A stretch of DNA of 64,000 nucleotides from CAKOSP01 sp964369625. GTDB lineage: Bacteria > Bacillota_I > Bacilli_A > RF39 > UBA660. Location: assembly GCA_964369625.1 (NCBI GenBank), contig CAYJFC010000002.1, positions 1-64,000 of the forward strand. The letters are read 5' to 3'. The notes beneath the pieces are model-generated. The model made no database searches, was not told the DNA's origin, and worked only from the letters and a program-made list of their open reading frames with translations. Position numbers and translations under genes: made by a program. This document shows positions 16,950 through 26,828 of this stretch, in pieces (within the stretch, counting starts at the first letter, position 1; the number at the start of each line of letters is the position of its first letter).

Positions 16950-17350
16950 ATACTGCTCCTAATATAAATTTCTCTAGTAATTTTTTTATGAGAATTACCA
17001 ATAAATTCCTTTGTTTCACGTAATATATATTTACTTAAATCAATGTCCAATTTAATATCAGACGGATATGATCTATTAAATTTATATACTATAATTTCAT
17101 CTATTTCTTTTTCAATTTTTTTTAAGTCACTAAGTTCATTAAAATAAAAACCTGATTCCGATACTATATTATCAGAAATATTAATTGTTTTATTATAACC
17201 ATATTCTTCAAACATTTTATATGAATAATTATTCATATGTAAATATACATTTAAAAACTCTATATCTTCAATTATTTTTCTATCTTTACTAACTCTTTTA
17301 TTATTCCAAGATATTCCATATTTATCATCTATACAAACTATAATCTTCAT
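16946..17350 (-). CDS. Conserved hypothetical protein paired with the nuclease
   Basis: A 134-residue soluble protein starting MKIIVCIDDKYGISWNNKR. I recognise this opening from a conserved Bacillota family that databases often call hypothetical or, without good reason, ribonuclease Z. Other conserved-looking pieces are IVYKFNRSYPSDI and FIGNSHKKITREIY. No catalytic motif is visible. It overlaps the EndA-like gene by four bases, so it may assist, inhibit or regulate the nuclease. AAGGAG precedes the ATG. Confidence 0.65.
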   Translation of the reverse strand: MKIIVCIDDKYGISWNNKRVSKDRKIIEDIEFLNVYLHMNNYSYKMFEEYGYNKTINISDNIVSESGFYFNELSDLKKIEKEIDEIIVYKFNRSYPSDIKLDIDLSKYILRETKEFIGNSHKKITREIYIRSSI

Positions 17351-17422
17351 ATTTACTCCTTAAATATTATAACACTATTTAATAAATTAAGATCTTTTTA
17401 TATTATATCTTTACATATATAA

Positions 17423-17905
17423 TTAGTATTCTCTGTTTACATGGTGAAATAATCGATTATATTTTATTATCTCATATAAAATATCAGGAACAACATTATA
17501 ATCTTTCAATTTATTTATTTCAATCCATTTAAAATATTCTTCACTGCTAGCTGTTTCATCTTGATTATATATTATTTCTGGAAATATATATTTATCAACT
17601 TTTAAAGATAATTCTCCAATAAAAAGAATTTCATGTCTACTTTTTTTATCAAAATCAGATTCGAAGAAATTTTCTACAATTCCTCTTGTTCTAACAAAAT
17701 TGCATTCAAGTTTTGTTTCTTCGTAAATTTCTCTAAGCATCGCTTCATGTGCAGCTTCACCTACTTTGCATTTACCACCTGGAAGAGTTGCATAATCTGT
17801 TTTTTCATTAAATTGTAATAATACTTTTTTATTATGTATTACCAGTGCGCTAACTCTAAATACAAAATTCATTTTTTTATCTACTATTTTAATATCTTTT
17901 CCCAT
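17423..17905 (-). CDS. Nudix hydrolase
   Basis: A 160-residue protein with a complete Nudix box, GGKCKVGEAAHEAMLREIYEET beginning near residue 41, so the metal-binding glutamates are present. It resembles the YjhB/MutT-type enzymes of Bacilli that act on nucleotide or sugar-nucleotide pyrophosphates. GGAG precedes the ATG. It lies alone between the nuclease pair and the hydrogenase operon. Confidence 0.85.
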   Translation of the reverse strand: MGKDIKIVDKKMNFVFRVSALVIHNKKVLLQFNEKTDYATLPGGKCKVGEAAHEAMLREIYEETKLECNFVRTRGIVENFFESDFDKKSRHEILFIGELSLKVDKYIFPEIIYNQDETASSEEYFKWIEINKLKDYNVVPDILYEIIKYNRLFHHVNREY

Positions 17906-17933
17906 AATCTACTCCATTTAACTTTATTATATC

Positions 17934-17957
17934 AAAAAAATACCTACTGTGGTATTT
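17934..17957 (-). terminator. Terminator of the hydrogenase operon
   Basis: AAATACC/GGTATTT stem followed by a run of seven T on the minus strand, directly after the hydA stop. Confidence 0.75.
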
Positions 17958-19698
17958 CTTTTTTTAAATTATATTTGGTTGTTTTTTCATAAACTGTATG
18001 AAATAATTCATGTGCTTTTTCTTTTCCAGGTTTCCCAATATATTCTAAATATATTTTTTGCATTTCTGGATTTTCATGCGATTTTCTAATTTTGCTTTTT
18101 TCATCTACACTATATAAAGCACTTGCTCTTAAACTTCTAACATCTGTTTTATCCAAAATATTGCTATGCACTATAGGTTGACCACCACCCATGATGCATC
18201 CTCCTGGACATGCCATTATTTCTATAAAATCATATTTTTCTTTACCCGATTCTAATTCTTTTAATATAATGTCCGCATTTTTAAGTCCAGATACTACTAC
18301 TAATTTGTACTCCTTATTATTAATTGTTACTGCTGCTTTTTTGATAGCTTTGTCTTTTCTAATTTCTTCAAAAACTATTTTTTCACTTCTATCTCCTAGT
18401 AAATCTTTAGCAGTTCTAACAGCAGCTTCCATTACTCCTCCAGAAGTTCCAAATATAGCAGCAGCTCCAGTTGCATACCCAAGAGGATTATCAAACTCTT
18501 TTTCTGGTAAATTCTTAAAATCAATACTGTAATCATTTATTAATTTAGCAAGTTCTCTAGTAGTTATTACTGCATCAACATCTTTTAAGCCATTTACCTC
18601 ACTACCTTTTTTTGTGATTTCATATTTTTTTGAAGTACATGGCATAACTGATACAACAAAAATATTTTCTGGTTTTAACTTATTTCGTTTAGCGTAATAA
18701 GATTTAATAACGGCACCAAGCATTTGATGAGGTGATTTACAAGTAGACAAATGATTTATGTAATTTGGATAGTTCATTTCTATAAATCTTACCCAAGCAG
18801 GTGAGCAAGATGTTATCATTGGTAATATTTCATTATTTTGAATACGCTTTACTAGTTCAACAGCTTCTTCCATAATCGTAAAATCTGCACCCGTATTAGT
18901 ATCAAATACTTTTTTAAATCCCATTTCATTTAGAGCACTAACCATTTTACCAGTAACGTTTTCTCCTATTTCATAGCCAAATTCTTCACCTAGTGCTACT
19001 CTTATTGACGGAGCAGTTTGAACAACAACATATTTATTCTCATCTTTAAGAGCCTTTTTAACTTTAGATATATTTTCTTTTTCACTTAAAGCACCAGTTG
19101 GACAAGCTATAATACACTGACCACAATATGTGCAATTTACATCATTTAAACTTGCGTTACATGCAGTGCTAACAATTGAATCAAATCCTCTGTTCATTGT
19201 ATTTATAGCACCTATATTTTGAATTTTATCACATACACTTACACATCTTTTGCATAATATACATTTATTTGAATCTCTAACAATAGATGGTGATTTATCA
19301 TCTATTTGATAAGTGTGCTTTTCACCTTTATAAATTGATGATTCCACATTATATTTTTTCATTAATTTTTTTAGTTCACATTTGCCTTTTCTAGAACAAT
19401 TTAAACAATCAAAATGATGATTTGAAACTATTAAATTAAGCATTTTTAATCTGGCTTCTTCTACATCAATTTCATTTGTATTTACATTTAAACCATCATA
19501 AACTTTTAAAGAGCACGCTGTATATAATTTATTATCTTGTAGATTTTTAACAAGACACATACGACAACTACTATTGTTATTTACATTTTTTAAAAAGCAT
19601 AGTGTTGGTATAAAAATATTATTACTTCTAGCCACTTCTAAAATGGTTTTACCTTCATTAACAGTAAATTCATTATTATTTATACTTATATTAATCAT
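17944..19698 (-). CDS. hydA: [FeFe] hydrogenase catalytic subunit
   Basis: A 584-residue subunit that reduces protons to H2 or oxidises H2. In order: an N-terminal 2Fe-2S domain (cysteines in SCRMCLV), the His-Cys 4Fe-4S segment (HHFDCLNCSRKGKCELK), two 4Fe-4S ferredoxin clusters (CILCKRCVSVC and CTYCGQCIIACPTGA), and the H-cluster domain. The H-cluster motifs are TSCSPAW, MPCTSKKYE and MACPGGCIMGGGQP. The first motif has serine where many enzymes have a second cysteine. The architecture is that of the trimeric NAD(P)-linked group. It is third in the operon hydC-hydB-hydA with an eight-base gap and a good ribosome site. Confidence 0.95.
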   Translation of the reverse strand: MINISINNNEFTVNEGKTILEVARSNNIFIPTLCFLKNVNNNSSCRMCLVKNLQDNKLYTACSLKVYDGLNVNTNEIDVEEARLKMLNLIVSNHHFDCLNCSRKGKCELKKLMKKYNVESSIYKGEKHTYQIDDKSPSIVRDSNKCILCKRCVSVCDKIQNIGAINTMNRGFDSIVSTACNASLNDVNCTYCGQCIIACPTGALSEKENISKVKKALKDENKYVVVQTAPSIRVALGEEFGYEIGENVTGKMVSALNEMGFKKVFDTNTGADFTIMEEAVELVKRIQNNEILPMITSCSPAWVRFIEMNYPNYINHLSTCKSPHQMLGAVIKSYYAKRNKLKPENIFVVSVMPCTSKKYEITKKGSEVNGLKDVDAVITTRELAKLINDYSIDFKNLPEKEFDNPLGYATGAAAIFGTSGGVMEAAVRTAKDLLGDRSEKIVFEEIRKDKAIKKAAVTINNKEYKLVVVSGLKNADIILKELESGKEKYDFIEIMACPGGCIMGGGQPIVHSNILDKTDVRSLRASALYSVDEKSKIRKSHENPEMQKIYLEYIGKPGKEKAHELFHTVYEKTTKYNLKKEIPQ

Positions 19699-19705
19699 AA
19701 AACTC

Positions 19706-21520
19706 CTAACCTATAATAGCATTAAAAGGACAAGCTTTAATGCATAATTTACATTTAACGCATTTTTCTTTATTAATTTTTCTAATAGCTGTCCCTTCAA
19801 TTGCTTCAAAAGAACATGCTTTTTGACATAAGCCACACGATTTACATTTATCAGGATCTATAAATATTTCATCTGATAAATTACATATATTTGCATCACA
19901 TTTGTGATGTACTATGTGATTAATATATTCTTCTTTAAAATATTTTAAAGTACTTAAAACTGGATTTGGAGCACTTTGTCCAAGTCCACATAAACTAGTT
20001 TTAATTATAGTATTAGATAAATCTTCTAAAAGGTCTAAATCTTCAAGCTGGGCTTTCCCTGTTGTTATTTTTTCAAGAATTTCACTCATTCTTTTAGTTC
20101 CTATTCTGCATGCTGTACATTTACCACAACTTTCACTTACTGTAAAATCTAAATAAAATTTAGCCAAAGATACCATACATTTACTATCATCAACTACTAT
20201 TAAGCCTCCAGACCCCATCATAGATCCTATATTTTTTAGCGATTCGTAATCCATTTTAGTATCTAATAGCGCCTCAGGTATACACCCTCCTGAAGGTCCG
20301 CCTGTTTGGGCAGCTTTAAATTTCTTATTGTTGTTAATTCCTCCACCGATATCAAATATTATTTCTCTAAGCGTTATTCCTATTGGCACTTCTACAAGGC
20401 CAGTATTTACAACATCACCACCTAAAGCAAATACTTTAGTTCCTCCTGAATTTTCTGTACCTATTTTATTAAATGCTTTGCTTCCTGATAAAATAATAAG
20501 AGGAATATTTGCTAGTGTTTCCACATTATTTATAACTGTTGGACAGCCATATAATCCTGCAATAGTAGGATAAGGTGGTTTTCCTCTGGGGTGTCCTATT
20601 TTTCCTTCAATGGATTCTAAAAGAGCTGTTTCTTCTCCACAAACAAAAGCTCCAGCTCCTATTCTAATTTCTAAATCAAATGAAAAATTACTATCTAATA
20701 TATTATTTCCAAGAATTTTATATTCATATGCTTTACTAATAGCTGCTTTAAGTTTTTTTACAGCATTTGGATATTCTGCTCTAATATAAATATAGCCTTT
20801 ATTTGCATTAATAGCATATGCTGCAATAATAATTCCTTCTATAACACTGTGAGGATTTCCTTCTAAAATAGAGCGGTCCATAAAAGCTCCAGGATCTCCT
20901 TCATCAGCATTACATATTACATATTTTTGTTCTGATTTAATTTCATATGCTGATTTCCATTTCAGACCAGTATTAAAACCGGCCCCACCTCTTCCTCTAA
21001 GCTTGGAATCAGTTATCATGGTAATTATTGATTCATTTGATAATGTAAGTATTTTTTCTAAAGCTTTATAACCATCATTTTTTATATAATGATCAATATT
21101 TTCCGGATCAATTAATCCACATAATTTTAACACTTGTCTATTTTGTTTTTTATAAAATGAAATATTTTCTAACTTTTTACTTATTTTACCATTTTCATCT
21201 TCTAACAATAATTTATCAACTATAATATTTTGCTTTATATGACTATCAATAATTTCTTTACAATTTTTAATGGATACCTGAGCATAACATACATTATCTG
21301 GTTTTACAGCTACAAAAGGTCCTTTAGAGCATAAACCAAAACAACCTGTTTTAATTACTTTTACACTATCTAAACTTTCACTATTAATAATTTTGTTAAA
21401 CTCATCTATTATTTTCATAGAATTTGATGCACTACACCCAGTATCACTACATACTAAAATATGTTTTTCATTTTTTAAAATGTTTTTTTCTTTTCTAATT
21501 TCATTAAAAATTTTCATCAT
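19706..21520 (-). CDS. hydB: NAD(P)-linked hydrogenase flavoprotein subunit (NuoF-like)
   Basis: A 604-residue diaphorase subunit that exchanges electrons between NAD(P)H and the hydrogenase. An N-terminal thioredoxin-like 2Fe-2S domain (cysteines at SDTGCSAS and TGCFGLCSKG) is followed by the NuoF core: RGRGGAGFNTGLKW for NAD/FMN binding, CNADEGDPGAFMDR, and SCGKCTACRIGTKR with the 4Fe-4S cluster. Two C-terminal 4Fe-4S ferredoxin motifs follow (CKSCGLCQKAC and CVKCKLCIKAC). It overlaps hydC by 17 bases. An ATG three bases further in is equally possible as the start. Confidence 0.95.
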   Translation of the reverse strand: MMKIFNEIRKEKNILKNEKHILVCSDTGCSASNSMKIIDEFNKIINSESLDSVKVIKTGCFGLCSKGPFVAVKPDNVCYAQVSIKNCKEIIDSHIKQNIIVDKLLLEDENGKISKKLENISFYKKQNRQVLKLCGLIDPENIDHYIKNDGYKALEKILTLSNESIITMITDSKLRGRGGAGFNTGLKWKSAYEIKSEQKYVICNADEGDPGAFMDRSILEGNPHSVIEGIIIAAYAINANKGYIYIRAEYPNAVKKLKAAISKAYEYKILGNNILDSNFSFDLEIRIGAGAFVCGEETALLESIEGKIGHPRGKPPYPTIAGLYGCPTVINNVETLANIPLIILSGSKAFNKIGTENSGGTKVFALGGDVVNTGLVEVPIGITLREIIFDIGGGINNNKKFKAAQTGGPSGGCIPEALLDTKMDYESLKNIGSMMGSGGLIVVDDSKCMVSLAKFYLDFTVSESCGKCTACRIGTKRMSEILEKITTGKAQLEDLDLLEDLSNTIIKTSLCGLGQSAPNPVLSTLKYFKEEYINHIVHHKCDANICNLSDEIFIDPDKCKSCGLCQKACSFEAIEGTAIRKINKEKCVKCKLCIKACPFNAIIG

Positions 21521-21965
21521 TTTTACTCCTTAAATCATTAATAATGCTTTCTAATTTATCTAGTGTACAGTTTCCATAAATTTCATCATTAACAATAAGT
21601 ACTGGAGCCAGACTACAAGCACCAACACATCTATTTTCCACTATTTTAAATAGTCCGTCACTTGTTACTTCACCTGTTTTTATATTTAATGTATTTTCAA
21701 GTTTCTCTAAAAGATTCTTTGCACCTTTTACAAAACAAGCTGTTCCCATACACACCGATATATTATATTTACCATTACGAGATAAAGAAAATCTTGAATA
21801 AAATGTAATCACACTATAAATTTCTGCCATCGATACATTTAAATAATCAGATATTAATAGTTGATTTTCAAGCGATATGTATCCATATTTGTCTTGAAAT
21901 TCATTTAATATTTCTATTAAGTTACTTTTATCTTTACTATATTTTTTTAATACTTCATTTTCCAT
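21504..21965 (-). CDS. hydC: Hydrogenase 2Fe-2S subunit (NuoE-like)
   Basis: A 153-residue subunit with the NuoE thioredoxin-like fold. The four cysteines of the 2Fe-2S site are seen as CMGTAC and NRCVGAC, with the expected helical N-terminus (SLENQLLISDYLN). It passes electrons within the HydABC complex. First gene of the operon, with a good AGGAG site. The upstream 119 bases contain the terminator of the ABC-F gene and no promoter I would call with confidence. Confidence 0.92.
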   Translation of the reverse strand: MENEVLKKYSKDKSNLIEILNEFQDKYGYISLENQLLISDYLNVSMAEIYSVITFYSRFSLSRNGKYNISVCMGTACFVKGAKNLLEKLENTLNIKTGEVTSDGLFKIVENRCVGACSLAPVLIVNDEIYGNCTLDKLESIINDLRSKNDENF

Positions 21966-22065
21966 AGTGCACTCCTATATTCTTATATATATTTTATCAA
22001 ATATAATAGGTGCTGTCTATTAATTAAACACATAAGAATATTTTTATAATATAGGTTTTCTATCA

Positions 22066-22093
22066 TAAAAAAAGTAATTAAATATTAATTACT
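22066..22093 (-). terminator. Terminator after the ABC-F gene
   Basis: Minus-strand AGTAATTA/TAATTACT stem followed by a run of seven T. Confidence 0.7.
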
Positions 22094-23671
22094 AAATTTT
22101 TCCATATATTCATCATATGTCATATATTTATCACGATACGTTCCATCTTCTTTAATATCTATTAATCTGTTAGTGGCTGTATCTATTAACTGCTGATCAT
22201 GTGTAGAAATTATAAACGATGAAGTAAATTTGGTTAAACCATTATTAAGTGCTGTAATAGACTCTATATCTAAATGATTAGTAGGTTCATCCATTAGTAA
22301 AAAATTATTTTGTTCAAGCATTAATTTCGCAAGCACACATCTTACTTTTTCACCACCTGAAAGTACATTGACTTTTTTTAACGCATCTTCTCCACTAAAA
22401 AGCATCCTTCCTAAAAAACCTCTTACAAAAGTATCGTCATTATCTGTAGAATACCTTCTAAGCCAATCTACCATTGAAATTTTATCAACAAATAATTCTT
22501 CATGATCTTTAGCAAAATATCCAATATTGGTATTTGTCCCTATTTTTATAGTTCCACTATCAGGCGTTATTTCACCTGCTATGATTTTCAAAAGAATTGT
22601 TTTAGCAACTTCATTTGTCCCTATTAAAGCTATTTTATCATCTTTATTAACATATAAGCTGAAGTTTTTTAATATCGTTTTTCCATTAAGTTCATAATTT
22701 ATATTACTTAAATGAAGTATTTCACCAGTTAATCCTTTTTCGAATTCAAAGTTAACAAAAGGATATTTTCTACTACTAGGTTTTATATCATCTAAAACTA
22801 TTTTATCAAGTAATTTTTTACGTGACGTAGCTTGTTTAGATTTTGATGCATTAGCACTAAATCTAGCAATAAAACCTTGTAATTCTTTTATTTTTTCTTC
22901 TTTTTTCTTATTAGAATCTTTCATTTGTCTTTGAATAAGTTCACTAGACTCATACCAAAAATCATAATTACCAACAAAATTAGTTATTCTATTATAATCA
23001 ATATCTACAATGTGTGTACATATTTTATTTAAAAAGTGTCTGTCGTGAGATACTATAATTACAGTATTTTTAAAATCTAATAAAAATTCCTCTAACCAAG
23101 TTTTACTTTTCATATCAAGACCATTCGTTGGTTCATCTAAAAGTAATATATCTGGTTCCATGAATAAAGCTTGAGCCAAAAGAACCTTAACTTTATCACT
23201 ATCTTTTAACTCTTTCATTTGAAGTTGTAATTGTTCATTAGTAATACCTAAACCAGCAAGTAAAGTTGCAGCTTCTGATTCAGCACCCCAACCATTCATT
23301 TCGGCAAATATAGATTCAAGTTCTCCTGCTCTTATTCCATCAGCATCAGAAAAATCTTCTTTCATATATATAGCATTTTTTTCTTCCATAATACTATATA
23401 ATTCTTTATTTCCCATGATAACAGTTTCAATAACAGTATATTCATCATATAGTGTATGATTTTGTTTTAAAACACTTAATCTTTCATTTTTCCCTCTAAT
23501 GATATCTCCACTAGTAGTTTCGATTTCTCCTGCTAATAATTTTAAAAACGTTGATTTTCCTGCACCGTTTGCACCTATTAACCCATAACAATTATTTCCA
23601 AAGTCTAAATTAACATTTTCAAAAAGTGTTTTTGTACCAAATTTTAAACTAACATCTATTGCTTTTAACAT
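22085..23671 (-). CDS. ABC-F family ATPase, YkpA/YbiT-like
   Basis: A 528-residue soluble protein with two ABC ATPase domains in tandem and no membrane part. Walker A is GANGAGKST in the first half and the unusual GTNEVAKT in the second; signature LSGGEK is intact in the second half and altered in the first; Walker B LLLDEPTN and LLMDEPTN are both intact. The linker between domains is basic (SANASKSKQATSRKKLLDKI). ABC-F proteins act on the ribosome E site during translation stress or antibiotic binding. I use the ATG at 23671, seven bases after GGAGGT, in place of a TTG at 23686. Confidence 0.88.
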   Translation of the reverse strand: MLKAIDVSLKFGTKTLFENVNLDFGNNCYGLIGANGAGKSTFLKLLAGEIETTSGDIIRGKNERLSVLKQNHTLYDEYTVIETVIMGNKELYSIMEEKNAIYMKEDFSDADGIRAGELESIFAEMNGWGAESEAATLLAGLGITNEQLQLQMKELKDSDKVKVLLAQALFMEPDILLLDEPTNGLDMKSKTWLEEFLLDFKNTVIIVSHDRHFLNKICTHIVDIDYNRITNFVGNYDFWYESSELIQRQMKDSNKKKEEKIKELQGFIARFSANASKSKQATSRKKLLDKIVLDDIKPSSRKYPFVNFEFEKGLTGEILHLSNINYELNGKTILKNFSLYVNKDDKIALIGTNEVAKTILLKIIAGEITPDSGTIKIGTNTNIGYFAKDHEELFVDKISMVDWLRRYSTDNDDTFVRGFLGRMLFSGEDALKKVNVLSGGEKVRCVLAKLMLEQNNFLLMDEPTNHLDIESITALNNGLTKFTSSFIISTHDQQLIDTATNRLIDIKEDGTYRDKYMTYDEYMEKFSN

Positions 23672-23724
23672 AAATATTACCTCCAAGCCCTATAATTTTA
23701 CCATAATTTTTATATTTTTGCACG

Positions 23725-23757
23725 AAAAAAGGTATATAATATAAAATTAATACCTTA
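23725..23757 (-). terminator. Terminator after the Nudix/Gre/HelD group
   Basis: AAGGTAT and ATACCTT arms around an AT loop, followed on the minus strand by a run of T. Confidence 0.55.
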
Positions 23758-23763
23758 CCTTAA

Positions 23764-24162
23764 TTAGTTTATATTATTATATTTATCAATCGCATTTAAA
23801 AAAAGTTTTTTTGTTTCATCAAAATTTAAATGATTACATATTTCATTTATTTTAATAAATTCACCTTCGTTCACTTCACTTTCTTGAAGTAATATTTCAT
23901 CATTAAGAGGCTCTGCTAAATAGTAAATAACATCTTTATTTATATTTTCTTTAACTATATAACTTTCTATAAAATACTCATCACTTAATATTTTAATATC
24001 TATATTAGTTTCTTCTTTAACTTCTCTTTTAGCAGTTTCTATGTAACTTTCCCCCGATTCCATATGACCTTTTGGAAAGCCCCAATGACCTTCCTTATGT
24101 TTAATCAGTAGTACTTTACCATTTTTAATAACTATTGCTCCGCAGCTTATTTCTTTTTTCAT
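23764..24162 (-). CDS. Nudix hydrolase, Ap4A-hydrolase-like
   Basis: A 132-residue protein with a full Nudix box beginning GFPKGHMESGES and ending REVKEET (about residues 28-50). The GFPKGH context is typical of bis(5'-nucleosyl)-tetraphosphatases, which clear diadenosine polyphosphates. An AAGGAG site precedes the ATG, and the gene is separated by one base from the Gre-like gene, so it is probably in the same transcript. Confidence 0.85.
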   Translation of the reverse strand: MKKEISCGAIVIKNGKVLLIKHKEGHWGFPKGHMESGESYIETAKREVKEETNIDIKILSDEYFIESYIVKENINKDVIYYLAEPLNDEILLQESEVNEGEFIKINEICNHLNFDETKKLFLNAIDKYNNIN

Positions 24163-24163
24163 T

Positions 24164-24646
24164 TTACACTCCTTCTTTTTTTAATATTTGTATTTTAATT
24201 TCTAAATCATTTACATAATAACTATGCACTGTGTTTATTTTTTTATTATATATCGTTTTACCTACTATACTATTTAAAGTAATTTCTTCTTCATTATTAG
24301 GTTTATATAAACCTGTTAATTTAATTTTTTCATCTTCATGCATTCCATTTTCATATATAAATTGTAAATATATATAATCATTTATATTTACATTTTCTTT
24401 AATCTTTTTTTCGTTTATTATTTTTAAATTCTTTTTATCAAGTAGTAATTTATTTAATTGCCCCATTAACATTTTTTCTACTCTTGCTGCATCTTCTGCT
24501 GCAAAATTATCATGCCATCCATCACCAGGTGCATCATTCATTGCTTCACTTTTTTCTATATTGTTTTTATTTATTTTATCATAAGTTTCACTAATTAAAT
24601 TATCAAGTTGCATAGCACCTTCTTTAGTTACTAGTATTTCACTCAT
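24164..24646 (-). CDS. GreA/GreB-like transcription factor
   Basis: A 160-residue protein with an N-terminal coiled coil (about 8-75) carrying acidic residues at its turn (GDGWHDNFAAEDA, near 42-54). A C-terminal beta domain ends the protein (NSIVGKTIYN, near 126). This is the arrangement of Gre factors, which insert a coiled coil into RNA polymerase to restart backtracked complexes. The sequence is divergent, so it may be a Gre-like competitor. I choose the ATG at 24646 after GGTGA; it overlaps the helicase gene by eight bases, suggesting coupled translation. Confidence 0.65.
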   Translation of the reverse strand: MSEILVTKEGAMQLDNLISETYDKINKNNIEKSEAMNDAPGDGWHDNFAAEDAARVEKMLMGQLNKLLLDKKNLKIINEKKIKENVNINDYIYLQFIYENGMHEDEKIKLTGLYKPNNEEEITLNSIVGKTIYNKKINTVHSYYVNDLEIKIQILKKEGV

Positions 24647-26717
24647 ATTCATCACCAATAAATTTTACTAAATCATTATTATAAATTATAGTTAGTTCAT
24701 GAAGTGCTCTTGTCATTGCAACATAAAGTAATTTCATATCAAGTAAATTATTTTCTAAATAGACATTTGAACTAGCATTACTTATTATAACGCCATCAAA
24801 CTCAAGGCCTTTAGCTAAATAACTAGTAATAACACAAACACCTGCATTATAGTTAGATTCATTATCAGATATCAAAGTTAGTACTATTCCATTATTTTTT
24901 AAATATTCATATATTTGGATACTTTCTTTTTCAGTTTTGCATATAATTGCTATAGATTTATAATTTTCTTTTAAGTACTTATTTAATACTTCTAATATAC
25001 TTTTTAGCAAATCACTACTTCTATAATATAAAACATTTTTACCATTTCTAATAACTGGAACAGCTTTTGCTAATCCAATATTAGACGTGATTTTATTTGC
25101 CTCATTCATAATCTGCACTGTAGTACGATAACTTTTTTCTAAATATTTTATATCTATTTTTTCAAATATTTCAATGATTTCTTCCCAGTTATTTATAGAT
25201 CTATATTCATATATTGATTGGGCTAAGTCTCCAAAAATACTAAAAGTTGCTCTAGATAGCAATTGTTTTAATACATAATAATTAAATACACTCAAATCTT
25301 GAGCTTCATCAATTACTACATGTTTATATTTATAGAATTTACTATTCCCATAAAATTTATAATATATGTACATAAGTGGAGCTAAATCTTCAAATTCAAC
25401 ATTTTTCTTTCTCAAATATGATACTTCTTTAATATTTAATTCTAACAAAATTTGTATATACAATTGAATTATGTTTGGCTTAGCTTTTGAAAAATAACTT
25501 TTAATAATATTACTACATTTATTTTTAATTTCTTTTATAGCACACTGATAATCTTCTTTTTTTATTTCATTTTTGTTTAACATATAATAGTTACTTACAT
25601 TAAATATTATTCTTTCCTTTTTAGTTTCAATAAATTTAGAAAATTTTGAATAAAATTTTTCCATTCTTACATTAAGCGTTTCATAATCATTAATATCTTC
25701 AGTAAATATTTTTTCTATAACACTTCTAGCTAGTATTGGAATTCCTTTATAAATTAAATCTTTATCTGGTATTATTTTTTTTATGTATTCATTTATTATT
25801 TGATCACAATCATTTTTAAAGTTTATAGAAGATTTATATTTACTAACATTTAAAATATTTGCATTTTTCAAATATTTTTCTAACCTTTCTTCATCGCTAA
25901 TTAGATTTAAATTATTTGGAATTATACTAGTTAATATTTCAAATATTGTTGATTGCATTACATTTTCAACATCTAAATCTGGAAGTACCCCCGAAATATA
26001 ATTTACAAAAAATTTATTTGGACCTATTACTAAATATTCATCTGGTTTAATAAAATCAATATTGTTATATACAAGATACGCAACTTTATGAAGAGCAACT
26101 GTCGTTTTTCCAGAACCAGCTACACCTTGAACAATTATATTTTTATTTATATTTTCCCGAATTATTTTATTTTGTTCCCACTGAATAGTAGATACAATAT
26201 TTTTAAGTCTATTATCTGCACTAGCATTTAAATATGGTTTTAACATATCATCATTTGAAACTGTATCAACGTCTTGAATAGATAAGATTAAGCCATTTTC
26301 AATATCAAATTGCCTTTTAATAAGAAGATTACCATTTATTACACCACTTGGAGAAATGTATGATGCATTACCTATATTTGAATCATAATACATTGATGCA
26401 ATTGGAGCTCTCCAATCAACTGTTAATATTTTGTTTTCAGAATCACTTATACCTACTTTGCTGATATAACATTTTTCCACAAATTTTAACTCATTTTCAA
26501 AATCAATTCTAGCAAAATATGGTTTATCTAACGATTTTTCAATTAATTGCAATTTTCTTTCAGCCCTATACATCAAATCTGCTAATTGGTAAGGGTCTTC
26601 CCGGTACATACTTGGTAAATTATCCAATCTTTTTTTAGTTATTTTTTTTACATTATCAATTTGTAATATCACACTTTTTAAATGTGATTTTTCTAAAGTA
26701 TACATACTTGTAGACAT
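24639..26717 (-). CDS. helD: HelD-like superfamily 1 helicase
   Basis: A 692-residue UvrD/Rep-family ATPase. The N-terminal part is helical and HelD-specific (LEKSHLKSV, DPYQLADLMYRAERK, then VDWRAPIASMYY). Walker A is GVAGSGKTT (about residue 205), the DEAQD box is present (VVIDEAQDLSVF), and the late motif VAMTRALHEL ends the helicase core. HelD binds RNA polymerase and recycles stalled complexes. Its coupling to a Gre-like gene supports a role in transcription here. The start at 26717 follows GGAGGTG at seven bases. Confidence 0.88.
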   Translation of the reverse strand: MSTSMYTLEKSHLKSVILQIDNVKKITKKRLDNLPSMYREDPYQLADLMYRAERKLQLIEKSLDKPYFARIDFENELKFVEKCYISKVGISDSENKILTVDWRAPIASMYYDSNIGNASYISPSGVINGNLLIKRQFDIENGLILSIQDVDTVSNDDMLKPYLNASADNRLKNIVSTIQWEQNKIIRENINKNIIVQGVAGSGKTTVALHKVAYLVYNNIDFIKPDEYLVIGPNKFFVNYISGVLPDLDVENVMQSTIFEILTSIIPNNLNLISDEERLEKYLKNANILNVSKYKSSINFKNDCDQIINEYIKKIIPDKDLIYKGIPILARSVIEKIFTEDINDYETLNVRMEKFYSKFSKFIETKKERIIFNVSNYYMLNKNEIKKEDYQCAIKEIKNKCSNIIKSYFSKAKPNIIQLYIQILLELNIKEVSYLRKKNVEFEDLAPLMYIYYKFYGNSKFYKYKHVVIDEAQDLSVFNYYVLKQLLSRATFSIFGDLAQSIYEYRSINNWEEIIEIFEKIDIKYLEKSYRTTVQIMNEANKITSNIGLAKAVPVIRNGKNVLYYRSSDLLKSILEVLNKYLKENYKSIAIICKTEKESIQIYEYLKNNGIVLTLISDNESNYNAGVCVITSYLAKGLEFDGVIISNASSNVYLENNLLDMKLLYVAMTRALHELTIIYNNDLVKFIGDEYE

Positions 26718-26805
26718 AAAAAACACCTCCATATTCATTTATAGAGATCTTTGCTAAGTAAAAGTCAATTTAATAATATCATATAAAATATTATTATACA
26801 ATATA

Positions 26806-26828
26806 AAAGAGCATAAAATTTATGCTCT
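26806..26828 (-). terminator. Terminator after efp
   Basis: AGAGCATAAA and TTTATGCTCT pair and a T-rich tail follows on the minus strand. The stem overlaps the last codons of efp. Confidence 0.7.

Noticed and set aside
18191..18532. A 113-codon plus-strand frame inside hydA
   Set aside because: Antisense to the conserved H-cluster region with no ribosome site; a shadow of the real gene.
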